NCBI RefSeq assembly: GCF_024679245.1
Contig: NC_090182.1
Coordinates: 30,867,547 to 30,931,546, forward strand
Origin: Pseudorasbora parva
Taxonomy: Eukaryota > Chordata > Actinopteri > Cypriniformes > Gobionidae
DNA: 64,000 bases
Reading direction: 5' to 3'
Numbering within the stretch: the stretch's first letter is position 1; each line of letters begins with the position of its first letter. Below the pieces are notes generated by a model. The model worked only from the letters and a program-made list of their open reading frames with translations. It did no database searches and had not been told where the DNA came from. The translations under genes and the position numbers were made by a program. This document shows, in pieces, positions 14,045 to 25,790 of this stretch.

Positions 14045-14213
14045 AAACAATGTATCCTGTATGATTTATAAGCATTTTGAAAAGTGGGGACATGGCCAAT
14101 GTCCTCATATTTCACCCACTCCTTGTAATACCTATGTCATACCCATGTCATTATACACTTTTGTGTCCTCATATGTCACCCCCCCCCCCCCCCCCAACAC
14201 ACACACACATAAT
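14045..14213 (+). repeat. Interspersed repeat F3, 3' half, with C17 and (AC)n
   Basis: Runs from 'tgtatgatttataagcattttg' through 'tggggacatggccaatgtcctcat' to a C17 run (14179-14195) and a short AC array. The missing first half of this family is present at 34619-34841, which shares the 'tgtgatttataagatgtttt...ggggacct' join region. This looks like a cyprinid repeat normally ending in a CA microsatellite. Confidence 0.7.
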
Positions 14214-15438
14214 ACACATCATGGTATTATCCCTGGATAACTTTCTCTTTTCACAATTAGTACGTGTTGTTGGCATTATATGCAGTTATGTGCCAATTGC
14301 CATCAAAACACAGACATCTGATGAAGTTTCACTCACTGCCTGCGGTTTCGACTTCTGACTGGGATCGAACAAACACACTCGCAGAACTCTTTTGCTTCTC
14401 TGGAAAAACAAACTGCATCCACTCTACTTTCCTTAACATGGGTTATATGGGGAAGGGAAAAAGTTATCTTTCTCTTACAACCAAAAACAAAATGACAGCA
14501 CTGCTGATGACTCCCGTAACCCGAATGAAGCTCTTGCTCTCACATGTGTTGTTACTTCTCATCTGGGAGAAGTGTCTATTTCCTAACTCTTTTTAGGAAA
14601 TGTTGGCTATATTTAGCATTAGAATCCAACTATTTAACAGTGTAAATAAGTTGTGATGCATGAAAATACCAAGTTGTGGTTAGGGTTTGGCAAAGGGTTA
14701 GTTATTTGTAATTATGGCTAAATGAGTGTTATTATATAGTAAGAACATGTAGTAAATATGTTACAATACCATTGATTTCCATAAAAAAAAATATCATACA
14801 AAGATATTGTATAGCTTTAGGAGAATTGGCATATTGCACACGTCTTGGACCGTTTTTAACAATTTTACAAACACTTTTTAGCCCCCAATAATTATAAGGG
14901 TAAAAAGGTGACCATTACATTACTCAAAACTTTTTCTTTTTATGTTCCTAAGAGTCTTTGAGTTCAACTTTAGGCCAATCCTTTAATATGTCCATGCTGA
15001 AATTTCCATTTTAAAAAGCAATGTAGAAGAGATTAGATGAAACAAACTGATTTCTAAGTACAATTTTAAAAGGTATATTAGCTCATTTGTTAGATTGGTT
15101 AGATGTCTGAGCTTGTTTTTTTGTCTTTTCTCTAATCTGATCAAACCAAACCAAAAGAACACTGATTAAAGTCGCCCTCTTAAAAAGCCAGTCTAAAGGA
15201 AAAGGCAGTTGCTCTGAACAAAGTAGGGCTTAACCATTAGACAAAACAGAGGCAGCATGCACTTTTGTTGGATGCAGGACAAGATTAATACAATCATGTT
15301 TTAATCACTGACCCGGCTGATTCTAGAGACATCCCGCCCCCTTCAATGACTCTGGACATTAATGAAGCCAATTGATCTCCACCAAACTCTGTGAAATCGA
15401 TGTGTGGTGACCATCTTAAAAGGAGAATAATGACTGGC

Positions 15439-15630
15439 ATCAAAGTCTGTGATCACTCGTTTGGCAACTCCAAAAGATAATTACCGGATATGTTGGGCTC
15501 TTTACAGCTTGCATAATTAACACATAATTAATTGTTGAGTTGAGTTGATGGGTTCTCTCAAAATATGGCTGACAATCGTAATGTGCACAACAAAGTTGAG
15601 ACTTTGATGCATTGCCTTGATGAAACAAAG
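15439..15630. promoter_or_regulatory. Candidate enhancer: cluster of TCF/LEF-like words
   Basis: Four (A/T)(A/T)CAAAG words occur within about 190 bp: ATCAAAG at 15439-15445, AACAAAG at 15589-15595, CTTTGAT (inverse) at 15602-15608 and AACAAAG at 15624-15630. Between them lies CATAATTAACACATAATTAATTG, a run of homeodomain-type sites. No repeat family is recognised here. Regulatory function is inference. Confidence 0.3.
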
Positions 15631-15882
15631 CCAAAGCCAATACAGCTCATTGCCAGTGGATAACGGGGAGAGGACCAATCAAACAAACTGCACACATAAT
15701 AGTACAACGATTTAAGATTTAATGTTCTTATGGGACCCACTGATGGGTTTTTATTAAACATTAACATTATTTGAAAGCCACATTAAAAATACAACTTTTT
15801 ACCCTGCATTCATCAATAGTTTTTGCTACTTTATTTGGATGTACAGTTGTTATTGTTTACCAAGACTGAGAAGTTCAATCCT

Positions 15883-15886
15883 AAAA

Positions 15887-15926
<40 letters not shown>

Positions 15927-15929
15927 TAT
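15883..15929. repeat. A22 + (AT)n microsatellite
   Basis: A poly(A) run passes directly into about 12 AT units. Confidence 0.95.
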
Positions 15930-16961
15930 TACCATAGTTTGAGCCTTAAACAGAGAAGATTTGTGCCCCATTTCTTTCTTCAAAAAATATTCCTTTACCA
16001 ATGAGAATTTTCTTGAGTATATATTTCTTGAGTAACATGTAAATATCAGTAGAATATATTGTATTATTTAAAATCAAAGTTTGAAGTTTATTTGAAGCAA
16101 AGATATTTTATGTAAATATTGTTTATGAAGTGTTGTTCGTCACAGAATTGAAGTCAAGGGGAATGTTTTTCTGTCACAGATTTCCATCCATCCATGAATA
16201 TCTGATGCATCAATTTGTGTTTAAAGAGGCATACAATGTTCAGGAGAAAAGAACATTATTTGACGGGGGGTAATCCTTTATAAGACTCATCCTGAAGTTG
16301 CCTGCGGGAAAATAGAACAAGGGAGCAGATTCCTGCTTCTGGCTGAATTCACAACTGTTATCTGGCTTCCCTATCCTCTTGTTTGGTGATATTGCATTCT
16401 GCTCCTTGATATTCCAGTTAATCCTTCAAGTAAAAAGATTTAACTCGAGATTATGGTGTTTCTATGAACGCTGGCTCTTGCTTGCTCTCGCGTGTCTGAG
16501 CGAATGCTCCCGAGGCGATGTCATAATTCGAATCCTACAGAGAGAAAGCGGAAAAGGAAGCACCGGCTTTCCCATTGGCGCTTGCATATACATGATCTAC
16601 GAGGCCTAAATCTGTATACAACTCTTAATGAACGTGTCAAATTCATCTTAAATCCCCATTTAATGAATTGCTTGATGGCTTAGAAGTATTGTGTGATGTT
16701 ATTTTATGTCATTTTGACATGTCACACTCATTATTTTTTCACTTTCTTTAGAGAACACTAAAGTGCTTTGCTCGTGATAAGTGTTGGGACTGATAACCAC
16801 TTACAACACTTACCAGCTTAATGTTAGATTAGACACTTCAACTCCCAGCTGCGTTTTAACTCTGATGCTTGTTCACAAACTAACCCACTCCTCAGTCATT
16901 CATATTGCACAATAATCCACACAGACTATGAAACACACTTGACATCATTTCCTATAATTCT

Positions 16962-17060
16962 GCTGTACAGAATAATAAAGAATACTAATAATAGTATTAA
17001 AAGAATAACAGCCAATATCATAGTAATATGCATGCTTATAAGCAACTAGTTAATAGTTAA
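16962..17060 (+). repeat. MITE fragment related to 60838-60962
   Basis: Shares 'aacagccaatatc.tagtaatatgcatgct' and then an 'aagcaact' segment with the right half of the element at 60108-60962. Only the right part of that family is present. It ends in a degraded terminus near 17080. Confidence 0.65.
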
Positions 17061-17139
17061 TAACTGAACCTTAAAATAGTGTTAGTGAAGGATGCTGCAT
17101 AGCAGAATATCTTAATGTAATTCATATAATGTAATACAG

Positions 17140-17860
17140 TGGTGTGAACAAGTAATTAATCCCTTGTTAAAAAGATGGCTTAAAAAAAAGAAGAAGAATA
17201 ATGTGCATTGTTAATTCACATTTTTGTAAAAATATTTGGAAGTAAAATAAATTAAAGTGGGATCACATTAAGAAAACAATGTTTGTCTCCAAACCATGTT
17301 GGGAACAATTATTTGCCCCCTTTTATTAAATACTTTTTGCATGTCCTTCTCATAACAGACCTCTGAGTCTTCTTCACCTGACATGTGCTCAGAGACCATT
17401 CCTCCGAGTCCAAACCGAATCTCTCCAGATCCTTCAGGTTTGTTGGCGCTTCTTCTCATCAGTTCAGCCATTGGAGGTGCTTGGTTTTGTGCTCAGTGTT
17501 TGGATCACTGTTCTGTTGGAAGATCCAAACATGGCCCATTATAAGATTTCTAGCACAGACTATCAGGGTTTGGATTTTTTATCTGTTGGTATTTGATCGA
17601 GTCCATGATGCCATGTATCTGAACAAGATGTCCAGGACCTCCTACAGGAAATTAGGCCCACAGCATGAAAGATCCAGCAGAGTATTTAATTCTACACATG
17701 GGATTATTATTATTATTTGTATCCCTGTGTGCACTAAGCCAGTGTTTGCTGCCAAAAAGCTTTTTTTTTTTTTGCTTCATCTGACCATAGAACCCATTTT
17801 GTTTGAAGTTCCAGTAGTGTCAGTTACTTTGCAAACGTTCTAACGACAGATGAATCAAAG
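17140..17860 (-). pseudogene. Tc1-like transposon D with transposase pseudogene
   Basis: On the minus strand the translation contains VLWSDEAKKKKLFG, the Tc1 first-Asp motif (17780-17820), then GSFMLWA, VGGPGHLVQIHGIMDSIKYQQI (17560-17690) and a C-terminal part ending near 17268. The second Asp motif is eroded (a stop lies in the LPTEQ* context). Its right boundary in the window is unclear. The left end, 'cagtggtgtgaacaagtaat', resembles the degraded terminus of this fish Tc1 family. Multiple stops and missing N-terminal half make it a fossil. The 152-codon plus-strand frame at 17385-17843 is antisense to it. Confidence 0.78.
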
Positions 17861-18875
17861 AAATTTAAGATGGGTTTGGTGCACACACCGGGATAAAAAA
17901 GTACCCCTTGTGCTGCGTCGAATGTAGTTATTGCATGCAACTCACGAGGACAGCTCTGTAGAAAGATATTGTTTCCGCTTTATTTTGTGGTACACTGTAC
18001 TTTTATAACATCACATTCAATGCAGTCTGCAAACTCACATTCTATCAAGAAAAATATGATTTATTTTGCCACAGGGCTGGAGATTAAAGCAAATTGGTGC
18101 AGGAAATGCTGATACATAAGTATGACCAGAGACAATACAGGAGGAGACGCACATGCTGATTTTGCCAAGTTGAGCCCTATCCGGACAGGACAGTATTATA
18201 AACAATGTTTGAGTTTCATCACTGACGTCTGTGATTTCATGTACAGGTTCAGACGGGACTAACATCTCTGTGTTTATTACAAAGGTGGGAGTCTGTGTTT
18301 TCCAGATGTGGACGTTGTGCTTGCATGCATCACCTATTTCTTTAAATGATTTATTTGTTGATATCATTTTCATTCATTATTAAAACCCTATTTAAGTAAA
18401 CGTCATGAGTTTTTAGAAGTGTCTGTTTATAATAAACCCAAGTAAGTGAGCAGCGAAATCTACACAAGCATCTTGCACTTACCTGACACTGATATTTTTC
18501 ATTGTTATATTTGTATCAGATAAATTCCATAATGAAATTAAATGAAAGTATGCTGAAGATTGGTGTACAAACAGTAGCTCAGGTAGGTCAGAAAACACAT
18601 TAAGGAAAAGTGTTAGGATAATACAAAACAAACAATCACAGAATTCACATTTGTGCGGGATTAGCATTACCTGGGGTCATTTGTCCAGACCTTTTTACAG
18701 AAGGGAAGTCACTGTGGTCTTTACTGACATTGTCCGTAATGATAACTGAGATGGCACATTATGACGGGACATTAGATGTGTTCCCATTAGATGCGTTCCA
18801 TTTTGTTAATTCTGGAACAACATTCCTGTCTGAAATTGTATCTTAACCATTCGCCTACCCCAATCCTAGCCCTAC
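17861..18875. other. Unique non-coding DNA
   Basis: Open frames at 18035-18373 and 18479-18667 (minus) have no recognisable motif and no convincing splice borders. No RNA gene seen. Confidence 0.45.
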
Positions 18876-18883
18876 CCATAAGC

Positions 18884-19836
18884 CAGTGTTTCTCAAACTT
18901 TTTCTGCCATTCCCCACTTTGGAGGTAGGGAAGGGCTCCGAGCCCCACCTGTCCCCAATCACCCCAACAAAATGGTAATTATCTAGGCTTTTAAGTTTGC
19001 CTGTTAACATTTATTTTATTAACATCACATTTAAACCTTTCATGCGTACAGTCAAAATATTTTAGCTGACTAAGTGTCAGCTGACTAGAGTGTGAGTTTT
19101 ATTTTAAGGCAACGTTATTTTAGAACGTTTCACCTTAATGTTTCTATGGCAATGCGTCATGTTTATCACGTGACTCACCACAACCAAAAAAACGCTGTAT
19201 GACAGATGTATCGCTTTTATTACGTTATTGAACCGTTTGAACAAATGCACTGCAGTTCAGAGTCCTGTCAATTGGATTTACAGCACGTATATTCATCAGC
19301 ATCTCCTGAAATAAGTGACCGTTGAACTGGGAGAAGAATCGAGCAAACTTTATAGTTACTTACACTATGTGTATCTGATATGAATAAAACATGTCAGCCA
19401 ATTATATTTGAATGGATTGTTATTGCTGCTTCCATAGCCACTAGTGTGTATTACAAACTCTAACATTAAATGTATTGTTTTACTTGTACTTGTGTATTTA
19501 AATGTTACCTATTAAATTAAACCTAAAATATACAGTAAGTGGTTGAAAACTGCATGATGTATGTCAAGAGCTGAGCGCGTCCGCATTTGGCTCAGTGCCA
19601 GCCGAAGCGCGTCCCACCGTTTAATTCTGGCAGTGATGTCACGTCACTGAACATTCTAAATCCCATATGTGGGTCCGTACTCTCAGGGGCATAATAAAAA
19701 TCCCATGTGGGACCGCTCAAAAGGTTAATAGAGATGGGCACAAAAAATTAACACATTTCCTCCTGTTTGTCGCGCCCCACTTGTCATGTCTCTATTCCCC
19801 ACCAGTGGGGCGCGCCCCACACTTTGAGAAACGCTG
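18884..19836. mobile_element. hAT-like non-autonomous transposon with perfect 8-bp target duplication
   Basis: The ends read CAGTGTTTCTCAAA and, inverted, CAGCGTTTCTCAAA. CCATAAGC lies immediately outside on both sides (18876-18883 and 19837-19844), a perfect 8-bp duplication as made by hAT transposases. The element is 953 bp, has GC-rich ends (a GGGGCGCGCCCC-type palindrome near 19805-19818) and carries no recognisable transposase frame. The perfect duplication suggests a fairly recent insertion. Confidence 0.88.
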
Positions 19837-19844
19837 CCATAAGC

Positions 19845-21364
19845 TATCCTTAAATTCAGCGGGAAATGATAGGTGAATAACATTAATGTAGAAGCACCTA
19901 AACCAGGTGTAAGCCTAATCTTGACATAAATTGTAAATTTGTCTAATTGCTTGATTGGAACGTTGATCCAGGATCAACAAAGATGTTCATCCACACATTG
20001 CACTTGGTGAAATCGGTTCTGCGGAGGATACATGTACTCAAAAAATAAATAAATAAAAAATGGCAGAAATCCTAACATTCAAGATAGGCGTAGGGGTGAA
20101 AACCATCCCCATGAAGTAAATAGGCACTGTAATTGTATTCCTATTGCCTAGAAAATAACTGCAGAGGTGTTACCAAAATGGCCGGCAAGTTGATTGACTT
20201 GCCTTAAAGGGACATTAGTATGACATTATCATATTAAATTACACTGTCAGGTTTTTCTCCTTCTGAAACAAATTGAAAGCAACATATTTTGCTCAGATAA
20301 TGGCCCTTGGGCCACTCATTTGGCAGCTTGCAAACCAATGTGCTAAGCCTTAGGTCTATGGTCTGCTATTCTATAACGGCTTCTCTTTCTTGCCCTGAAT
20401 ATGAACTCCTGCCTACCTCATTGTGATTCTCTTCTCATGGGCTGTTGTCAGTTGGTTCCGCTTATGTCAAAAGGGCTGAAAAGTGCCTGCCAGTCTTATA
20501 AAGAATGATACCTGTTAATTTGATTCAAAGGATTCATGAGTTGGTATTTTGGTCATAGTTGCTGTCTTCTACTGTTAAATCTTTAATGGTGCAAACAGTT
20601 GCAAGACACTTGATTGGCTGGAGTGTGTATATGTTGGCACATGGGATGGTTGCCTAGTAACATCCGCTGTCTTTCTGCAAGGTCTTTGCATTGTGCTATG
20701 AATTCTTTAAAAGTAGCATGTTCCCCAGTTCAATCAATTGAAACAATCAAAAATACCTCTTTTTTCGATGGAGAGTTTGAGCGCTGTCACAGGTTATTAT
20801 TGTCTGATGTTTAGTGGTTTGAAGAGCATCTCGATATATTAGTGGCACCTAATTGCATTACCTGGAGGGAGACGGATGGCGCCAGCTAAAATGGTTGGCT
20901 GAGGCTCAAGCTGTGTTGAAGACAAGTGCATCTTTGCAGCTTTTACATCCATTTCCAGCTGAGATCTTTTATTGACGACTAAGTGATTTTCCAACAGGTT
21001 TTTTTTCTTCTTTTTTTTTTCTTCACTCAACACTTATACTTCATCTGAGCAAGTGTTTTGCCAGACAACATCGAGAAGCATAATAGTAGGGATTTCTCAT
21101 TAATTGAGTAATGCGGCAATGTAAAAACTGTGGCTTGAGGATAGTATTACATACTGGAAGCAGTTGTTTACTTATTTATTTGACAATCAGTTGTTGTTGT
21201 TTTTTTCATATGACTAGATTGTGACCATATGTTTATTGAGCATGAAAATATTAAATATGATGGCATCATAACCAATTTTTCATATAGTTCACAACATCAA
21301 TGTGGAGTTTTCTAATTTAAAAGTCAAACTTTAGCCCAGCAGCAGGCTTTCTAAAAACACTCCA
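19845..21364. other. Unique non-coding DNA
   Basis: The piece at 20830-20970 (GGAGGGAGACGGATGGCGCC and onward) is non-repetitive and could be a conserved element, but this is not testable here. Frames at 20614-20814 (plus) and 20839-21033 (minus) are not recognised; the second includes a poly-Lys artefact of an A/T run. Confidence 0.45.
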
Positions 21365-21942
21365 GGGCTGCATTTCCCGATAACGTTGTCTCTTAGCGCG
21401 CTACGAAGACTCTAAAGGTATAACTTAACTGAAGGTATACCATTTCTAGACGTGTTCCCCGAACTATACCTTAGTAGGTTGCTTAAGGTAAACCTTCTTA
21501 AGTGCGACGTTAGTGGGTGCTGTCCGTGGCGGCGGTGCTAAATTGGCTTATATCGATAACTCAAGAATTGATAATTTACTCTATGCAAAAGTTTCACTGC
21601 GTTAATGGGAGAAAAAAAATAATGTTCTTTATAAAAGAAGCACTTCAGAAATAGTTGAACTTTCATTTATCATACAAAATTGCACCTAAATTTTACATAA
21701 TTCTGAAATGAGTACACGAACCAGCAATCTCATTCTCAACCGCATCATGAGCACGCGTCATTTAAATTATTACAACTAAATTATTTAAATTATTATTTTC
21801 CATTGTGTCTTGATTTACTCCACAACCAGGGTTGATTGCCCATGCAGCAGCTGCATCACATTATTGAGTAAATAACTAATTTATATTATTAGATGGCCTA
21901 GTCAATAAAAACGCAACACGCAAAACATATAATCAGCTGCTA

Positions 21943-22161
21943 CTAGAAAAAAGAAAGAGAGGAGAGCCGCCAGCAGCTGATTTCAGGGCTGAGGGGGTAG
22001 CTCCGTCCAGTTTGTCTCGACAAAGTTGGTCCAACAAGATCTAAAAGCTGCTGAACTTGCTGTCGTGGTAGGCGAAATTTATTTTTAACAGCAGCTTCTG
22101 ACATGGTAGCAAGGGGACTAAAGTTTTCACGTATGAAATATAGTGAACGTATACTTAACAT
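21943..22161 (-). pseudogene. Harbinger (HARBI1-like) transposase N-terminal fragment
   Basis: The 72-codon frame contains SEAAVKNKFRLPRQQVQQLL followed by DLVGPTLSRQTGRSYPLSPE. This matches the N-terminal part of HARBI-type transposases, where a (K)FR-(L/F)PRQ segment is followed by L-(G)-(P/A)-L-R-T-R-S-(x)-SPE before the catalytic domain. The frame then leaves homology and stops, so the DDE domain is deleted. The usual length is about 350 residues. This fragment alone cannot transpose anything. The call rests on motif recognition and on the matching terminal repeats around it. Confidence 0.75.
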
Positions 22162-22177
22162 TGATTTAGCACAATTC

Positions 22178-22520
22178 AGTTACACTTTATTTTGATAGTC
22201 CACTTTAAACATTCTACTAACTGTAAGTAATTTTGCAACTACATGTCAGCTAACTCTCATTAGAGTATTAGTAGACTGCCAGTAGACTGGTAGGTTATGG
22301 TTAGGTGTTAGGGTTTGGGTTTGTAGAATAAGTTAAATTGAAGTTGCCAAGTTACTTATAGTCAGTAGAATGTCTGTTGGGGGAACAGCAAAACAAAGTT
22401 TTAGTAAATATTAATCAGACAGTCCACACATACTCTAATGACAGTTAGTTGACATGTAGTTGCAAAGTTACTTATAGTTAGTAGAATGTCTAAAGTGGAC
22501 TATCAAAGTAAAGTGTTACC
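22178..22520. mobile_element. MITE with ~90-bp inverted repeats and perfect 8-bp duplication
   Basis: The left arm (GTTACACTTTATTTTGATAG...) and right arm (inverse of GGTAACACTTTACTTTGATAG...) match for about 90 bases. CACAATTC lies on both sides (22170-22177 and 22521-22528). The 343-bp element is non-coding. The 8-bp duplication and GTAACACTTTA terminus fit a hAT-derived MITE. It lies inside the Harbinger element. Confidence 0.88.
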
Positions 22521-22794
22521 CACAATTCTATTTGCTGCCTCGCTGCCAAAGTTTGACTAAACTCCCCTCCACAATTATTCCCTTTAAATAGGCTCCTAAG
22601 CTTTTCCTGTCTAATGGTTTGCCAGCTGATGTACCTTTGAATAATATCATTAAATAGCTAACAACCATTAGTGTTTGTAATGACAATTTTAATCCTTGCA
22701 TAAAAAAAAAAAAAAAAAAAAACATTTTAAAAAAATAAATAAATTCAACTAGCCTAATTGAACACTGGGTGTATATTACACAACACAATCTCAT

Positions 22795-23085
22795 GGTCAT
22801 GCGTATAAATAGTACGAGTGTGAAATCTGTGGAATGGATATGCCAAAATGAGTTTTGGCGTGCAAATGCGATGCAGTTTTTTGCGTGCATATAATACGCA
22901 CTTTATGACGTGCATATGACACGCTCTTGGGTAGGTTTAGGGTGGTGGGGTGGGGGGTTCGTACGTATAATACGCCATAAAGTGCGTATCATATGCACAC
23001 GAAAAACCGCGTACCATATGCATGCCAAAACTCATTTTGGCATATACATTCCACGAGATTGCAAACTCGTACTATGTATACTCAT
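22795..23085. mobile_element. Fold-back (long inverted repeat) MITE
   Basis: Two arms of about 110-125 bp (22795-22920 and 22970-23085) are inverted copies. Landmarks are TAGTACGAGT, TATGCCAAAATGAGTTTTGG, TACGCACTTTATG on the left and their inverses on the right. A G-rich loop (GGTGGTGGGGTGGGGGG) separates them. A fragment of the same family is at 50530-50645. Confidence 0.82.
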
Positions 23086-23329
23086 ATTCGTATAGACTGA
23101 CATATAAAGAAGCTTTTTACACAGTGGTGGCCACTAGTGGAATGAACTGTTAATAGTGATAAGGTATAGCTAAGAGTGGTCCAGACCAACCTTACGAAAG
23201 TATGACTTACAGAAGGTATTCTTAACTAAGTTTGTTTCGGGAAACACATATTAACGTTAAGGGATACCTTAAGGTATAACTTAAGAATGACATAGTGTTA
23301 AGAAGGTTTCGGGAAATGCAGCCCAGAAA

Positions 23330-23892
23330 TGCAGCCACTGTCCTGCAGAATGTAGGACATTAACTTGCCTCAACACACCTGTCTGGGATTTTCTAGTATG
23401 CCTAATAAGACGTTGATTAGCTGGTTCAGGTGTGTTTAAAGGAACTGTATGTAAGAAACGTATTTCAATGAATCATAAAATGGCCCTGATATCTCACTAG
23501 ACATTAAGAAATCATGTTAATTTCAAATACTTGTATCACTGACAACAGTAGACCGGCCAGGATATTGTCATTTAAAAGTATTTGTTGCAGCCCTTAACTG
23601 ATGATGATGTTGACATGTTGTGGTTTGGCCTGAAGCTCCGCCCTCCACCTATCTACCAATCACAAAGTCAGTAGTGTTTCGGCATCCGGGTTGCCAGCTC
23701 TCCTCTAGTTACAACAGCTGCAGCTACAAATGTTCTTGCTGGATCCTGCACATTCTCTACAGTAATTTGAAAGTGATTGCAGTACCAGTTTTGGCCACAA
23801 TCTTACATACAGTTCCTTTAATTGGGGTTGGAGTTAAACTTCGCAAGGCAGTGGCCCTCCAGGAGCAGGATTTGACAGCCATGTTCTAGATG
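23330..23892 (+). repeat. Interspersed repeat ('gtcctgcag...aggag' type) split by a MITE
   Basis: The outer segments 23337-23435 and 23822-23892 (CACTGTCCTGCAGAATGTAGG ... GGCCCTCCAGGAGCAGG) are two ends of a common fish repeat that read continuously once the 386-bp insertion at 23436-23821 is removed. The 89-codon frame at 23620-23889 crosses the junction and is not a gene. Confidence 0.6.
23436..23821. mobile_element. Complete TTAA-type MITE, nested
   Basis: Perfect inverted ends TTAAAGGAACTGTATGTA (and a few more bases) at 23436 and 23821, with TTAA at both edges. It is 386 bp and non-coding, and lies within an older interspersed repeat. Confidence 0.88.
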
Positions 23893-24640
23893 TTTTTTTT
23901 TTTTAGTATTTATTTTTTTTCCAAACCAACATGGACCTGAAAAAAGTCTTAAAACTACTATTTATGACTATAACAATAAGTAGTATTTTTAAATTACGTG
24001 GAGTTTATTGTCCACTGTTGTCTTGCTGGTTGTTGTGAGCTGGATTCTGGTTTTATATGACGTTACTATTAGTTATACATATTACATTTAGCTAGCTACA
24101 GTTATGTTGTAATGCTCAATATTTAAAACAGCCAAATACATTTGTTAAACATCTTACATTTTGGTATTTAAGATAGGTTGGAGGTTATCCTAACTTTAAG
24201 AAGTTATTTACAAAGATTTTTAAGAACATTCTTTTTTGTAAATATGACTACAGAAACAAGAACAATCATAAGAAAAACGTTAAAAACATTTTTAAGAAAG
24301 GTTTTTGGGAATACAAAATATTTGTATATGTTTTCTTAAGTTAGAAAATAAGAAGAATAAGAATAAGAATAATTTTATTCTTAAGAATGTTTTTTTAAAT
24401 CCAGCCCCAGAACTGAGTAAAGTTGCGGCATCCCACCCAAATATTTACTCAAATACACGTGTACACCTGTTACTGTACTTTTACCTGTTCGTTTGTGGTT
24501 ATGGTTAGGTTTTTGTTTAGGGTTAGTTACCTGTAATAATGCATAATTTACTATTGACTGTCATTACTATAATACATTTTACCATATGTGGTATATGGCC
24601 AAATATAAAGACAATTACCAGATATGAGGATAATGTGCAA
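23893..24640. other. AT-rich unique DNA
   Basis: Includes several AAGAATAAGAAT-like runs at 24340-24380. No gene seen. Confidence 0.45.

Positions 24641-24720
<80 letters not shown>
24641..24720. repeat. (AAT)n microsatellite
   Basis: About 27 AAT units. The poly-Asn and poly-Leu frames on the two strands are its translation. Confidence 0.99.
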
Positions 24721-24721
<1 letters not shown>

Positions 24722-25569
24722 TGTGCCAAATACACTCTAACAATTCGACATACTATGCATTATTTTCATATTTTTTTTATGAAACCTTGTTATGTTTGTT
24801 CTATTCTTTTCTCTGAGTAGAGCTAAAAATATGTCATAGCAATCTTTATGGTGCTAACATCCTAATTGGGGGTTAAAGACAAGGGGAAGTAATTATTTTT
24901 TCACAGACAGAAGCACTAGTGCTTTTCAGGTGTTGTTCGTTGCGAGGTGAGAAAGAATATATTTTAAGTTTAAGGTGTTCTTGAGTGTATAGATCATACA
25001 TACATCAAGTGTGTTTCATTAATGCATAAAGTGCGCTCATTGCATACCATTGATCAGCACTTGAATAAACCGAGTTGAAATTCTGTTAACATAACCAGTT
25101 AAGCCTAAAGTGAGATGAGCATTTAACAATAGTGCAATATTGCATACATAAACCCCTTTGCCTCCTTGAGTGGCTATTGACTATTTAAACGATTCAAACA
25201 GACTAAACTGCGTATATGCGTCTGAGCGATATGTGTTCCCAATTACCACATAATAAACATTGAGGCAATATTATCTTGGATCCCATCCACGGACATAAGT
25301 GCCTCTTTTATATGGAATCATTAAATGAGCCCTGATCAAAAGAACCACCAGCGTTGTTCATCACAACACCAAGTCTGGAGAATCCAGTTGTTTCCAGTCC
25401 GTTTTGCAGCGTATCTGCTGAGCGCACAGTTTGCCACTATGAAATGTGCGGCGCGTTGAGGTATACTTGCAGGCTCCTTGTTTGTGGCGCCTGTCTCCGT
25501 TCGCTCTTTGTCTGTGGGCTAGCCTGACTGCCTGCTTCTCCCCTGTGGCCGCCCGGCACTCTCCTCTCT

Positions 25570-25790
25570 TCACCACAAAGCATTTGCATGTACTCGCATT
25601 TAAAGCAATTAGGCCCTAGCCTGTCAACCTGACAGGTGGCCTCCATCTCACTAAATGCACCTTTAATGTTTGCGTCTGAGTTAAGTCTTTGCGGGCCCAA
25701 GTTGACAAAATGTTGCGATTCTGTATTGTGAATAATTAGGACAATTATTTCAAGCGGATCGCGATTAAACATATGCGTTTTGCCCATTCA
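25570..25790. promoter_or_regulatory. Candidate developmental enhancer (POU, homeodomain, MEIS-like, E-box words)
   Basis: Within 220 bp are an octamer ATTTGCAT (25582-25589), CAATTAG (25606-25613), a CCTGACAGGTGG segment that overlaps a TGACAG MEIS-like word and a CAGGTG E-box (25628-25640), and a GAATAATTAGGACAATTAT run (25729-25749). No repeat family is recognised. Function is inference. Confidence 0.35.

Larger units (their letters stand above)
14214..16955. other. Unique non-coding DNA
   Basis: No gene recognised. The 110-codon frame at 14264-14596 overlaps repeat-derived sequence and has no recognisable motif. The segment 15300-15700 looks regulatory (see the separate entry). The frames at 16379-16683 on the plus strand overlap in two phases and are not recognised. 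Confidence 0.45.
21365..23324 (-). mobile_element. PIF/Harbinger-like element carrying two nested insertions
   Basis: Both termini carry GGGCTGCATTTCCCGA in inverted orientation (21365-21380 and 23309-23324). Both subterminal regions contain the same kind of TTATACCTTA/TAAGGTATA words. A minus-strand fragment of a HARBI-type transposase lies inside. A hAT-like MITE (22178-22520) and a fold-back element (22795-23085) sit within it, so both are younger. I could not identify a clean 3-bp target duplication at the ends. Confidence 0.82.

Noticed and set aside
17385..17843. 152-codon plus-strand frame, the longest in the window
   Set aside because: It is antisense to a Tc1-like transposase fossil on the minus strand.
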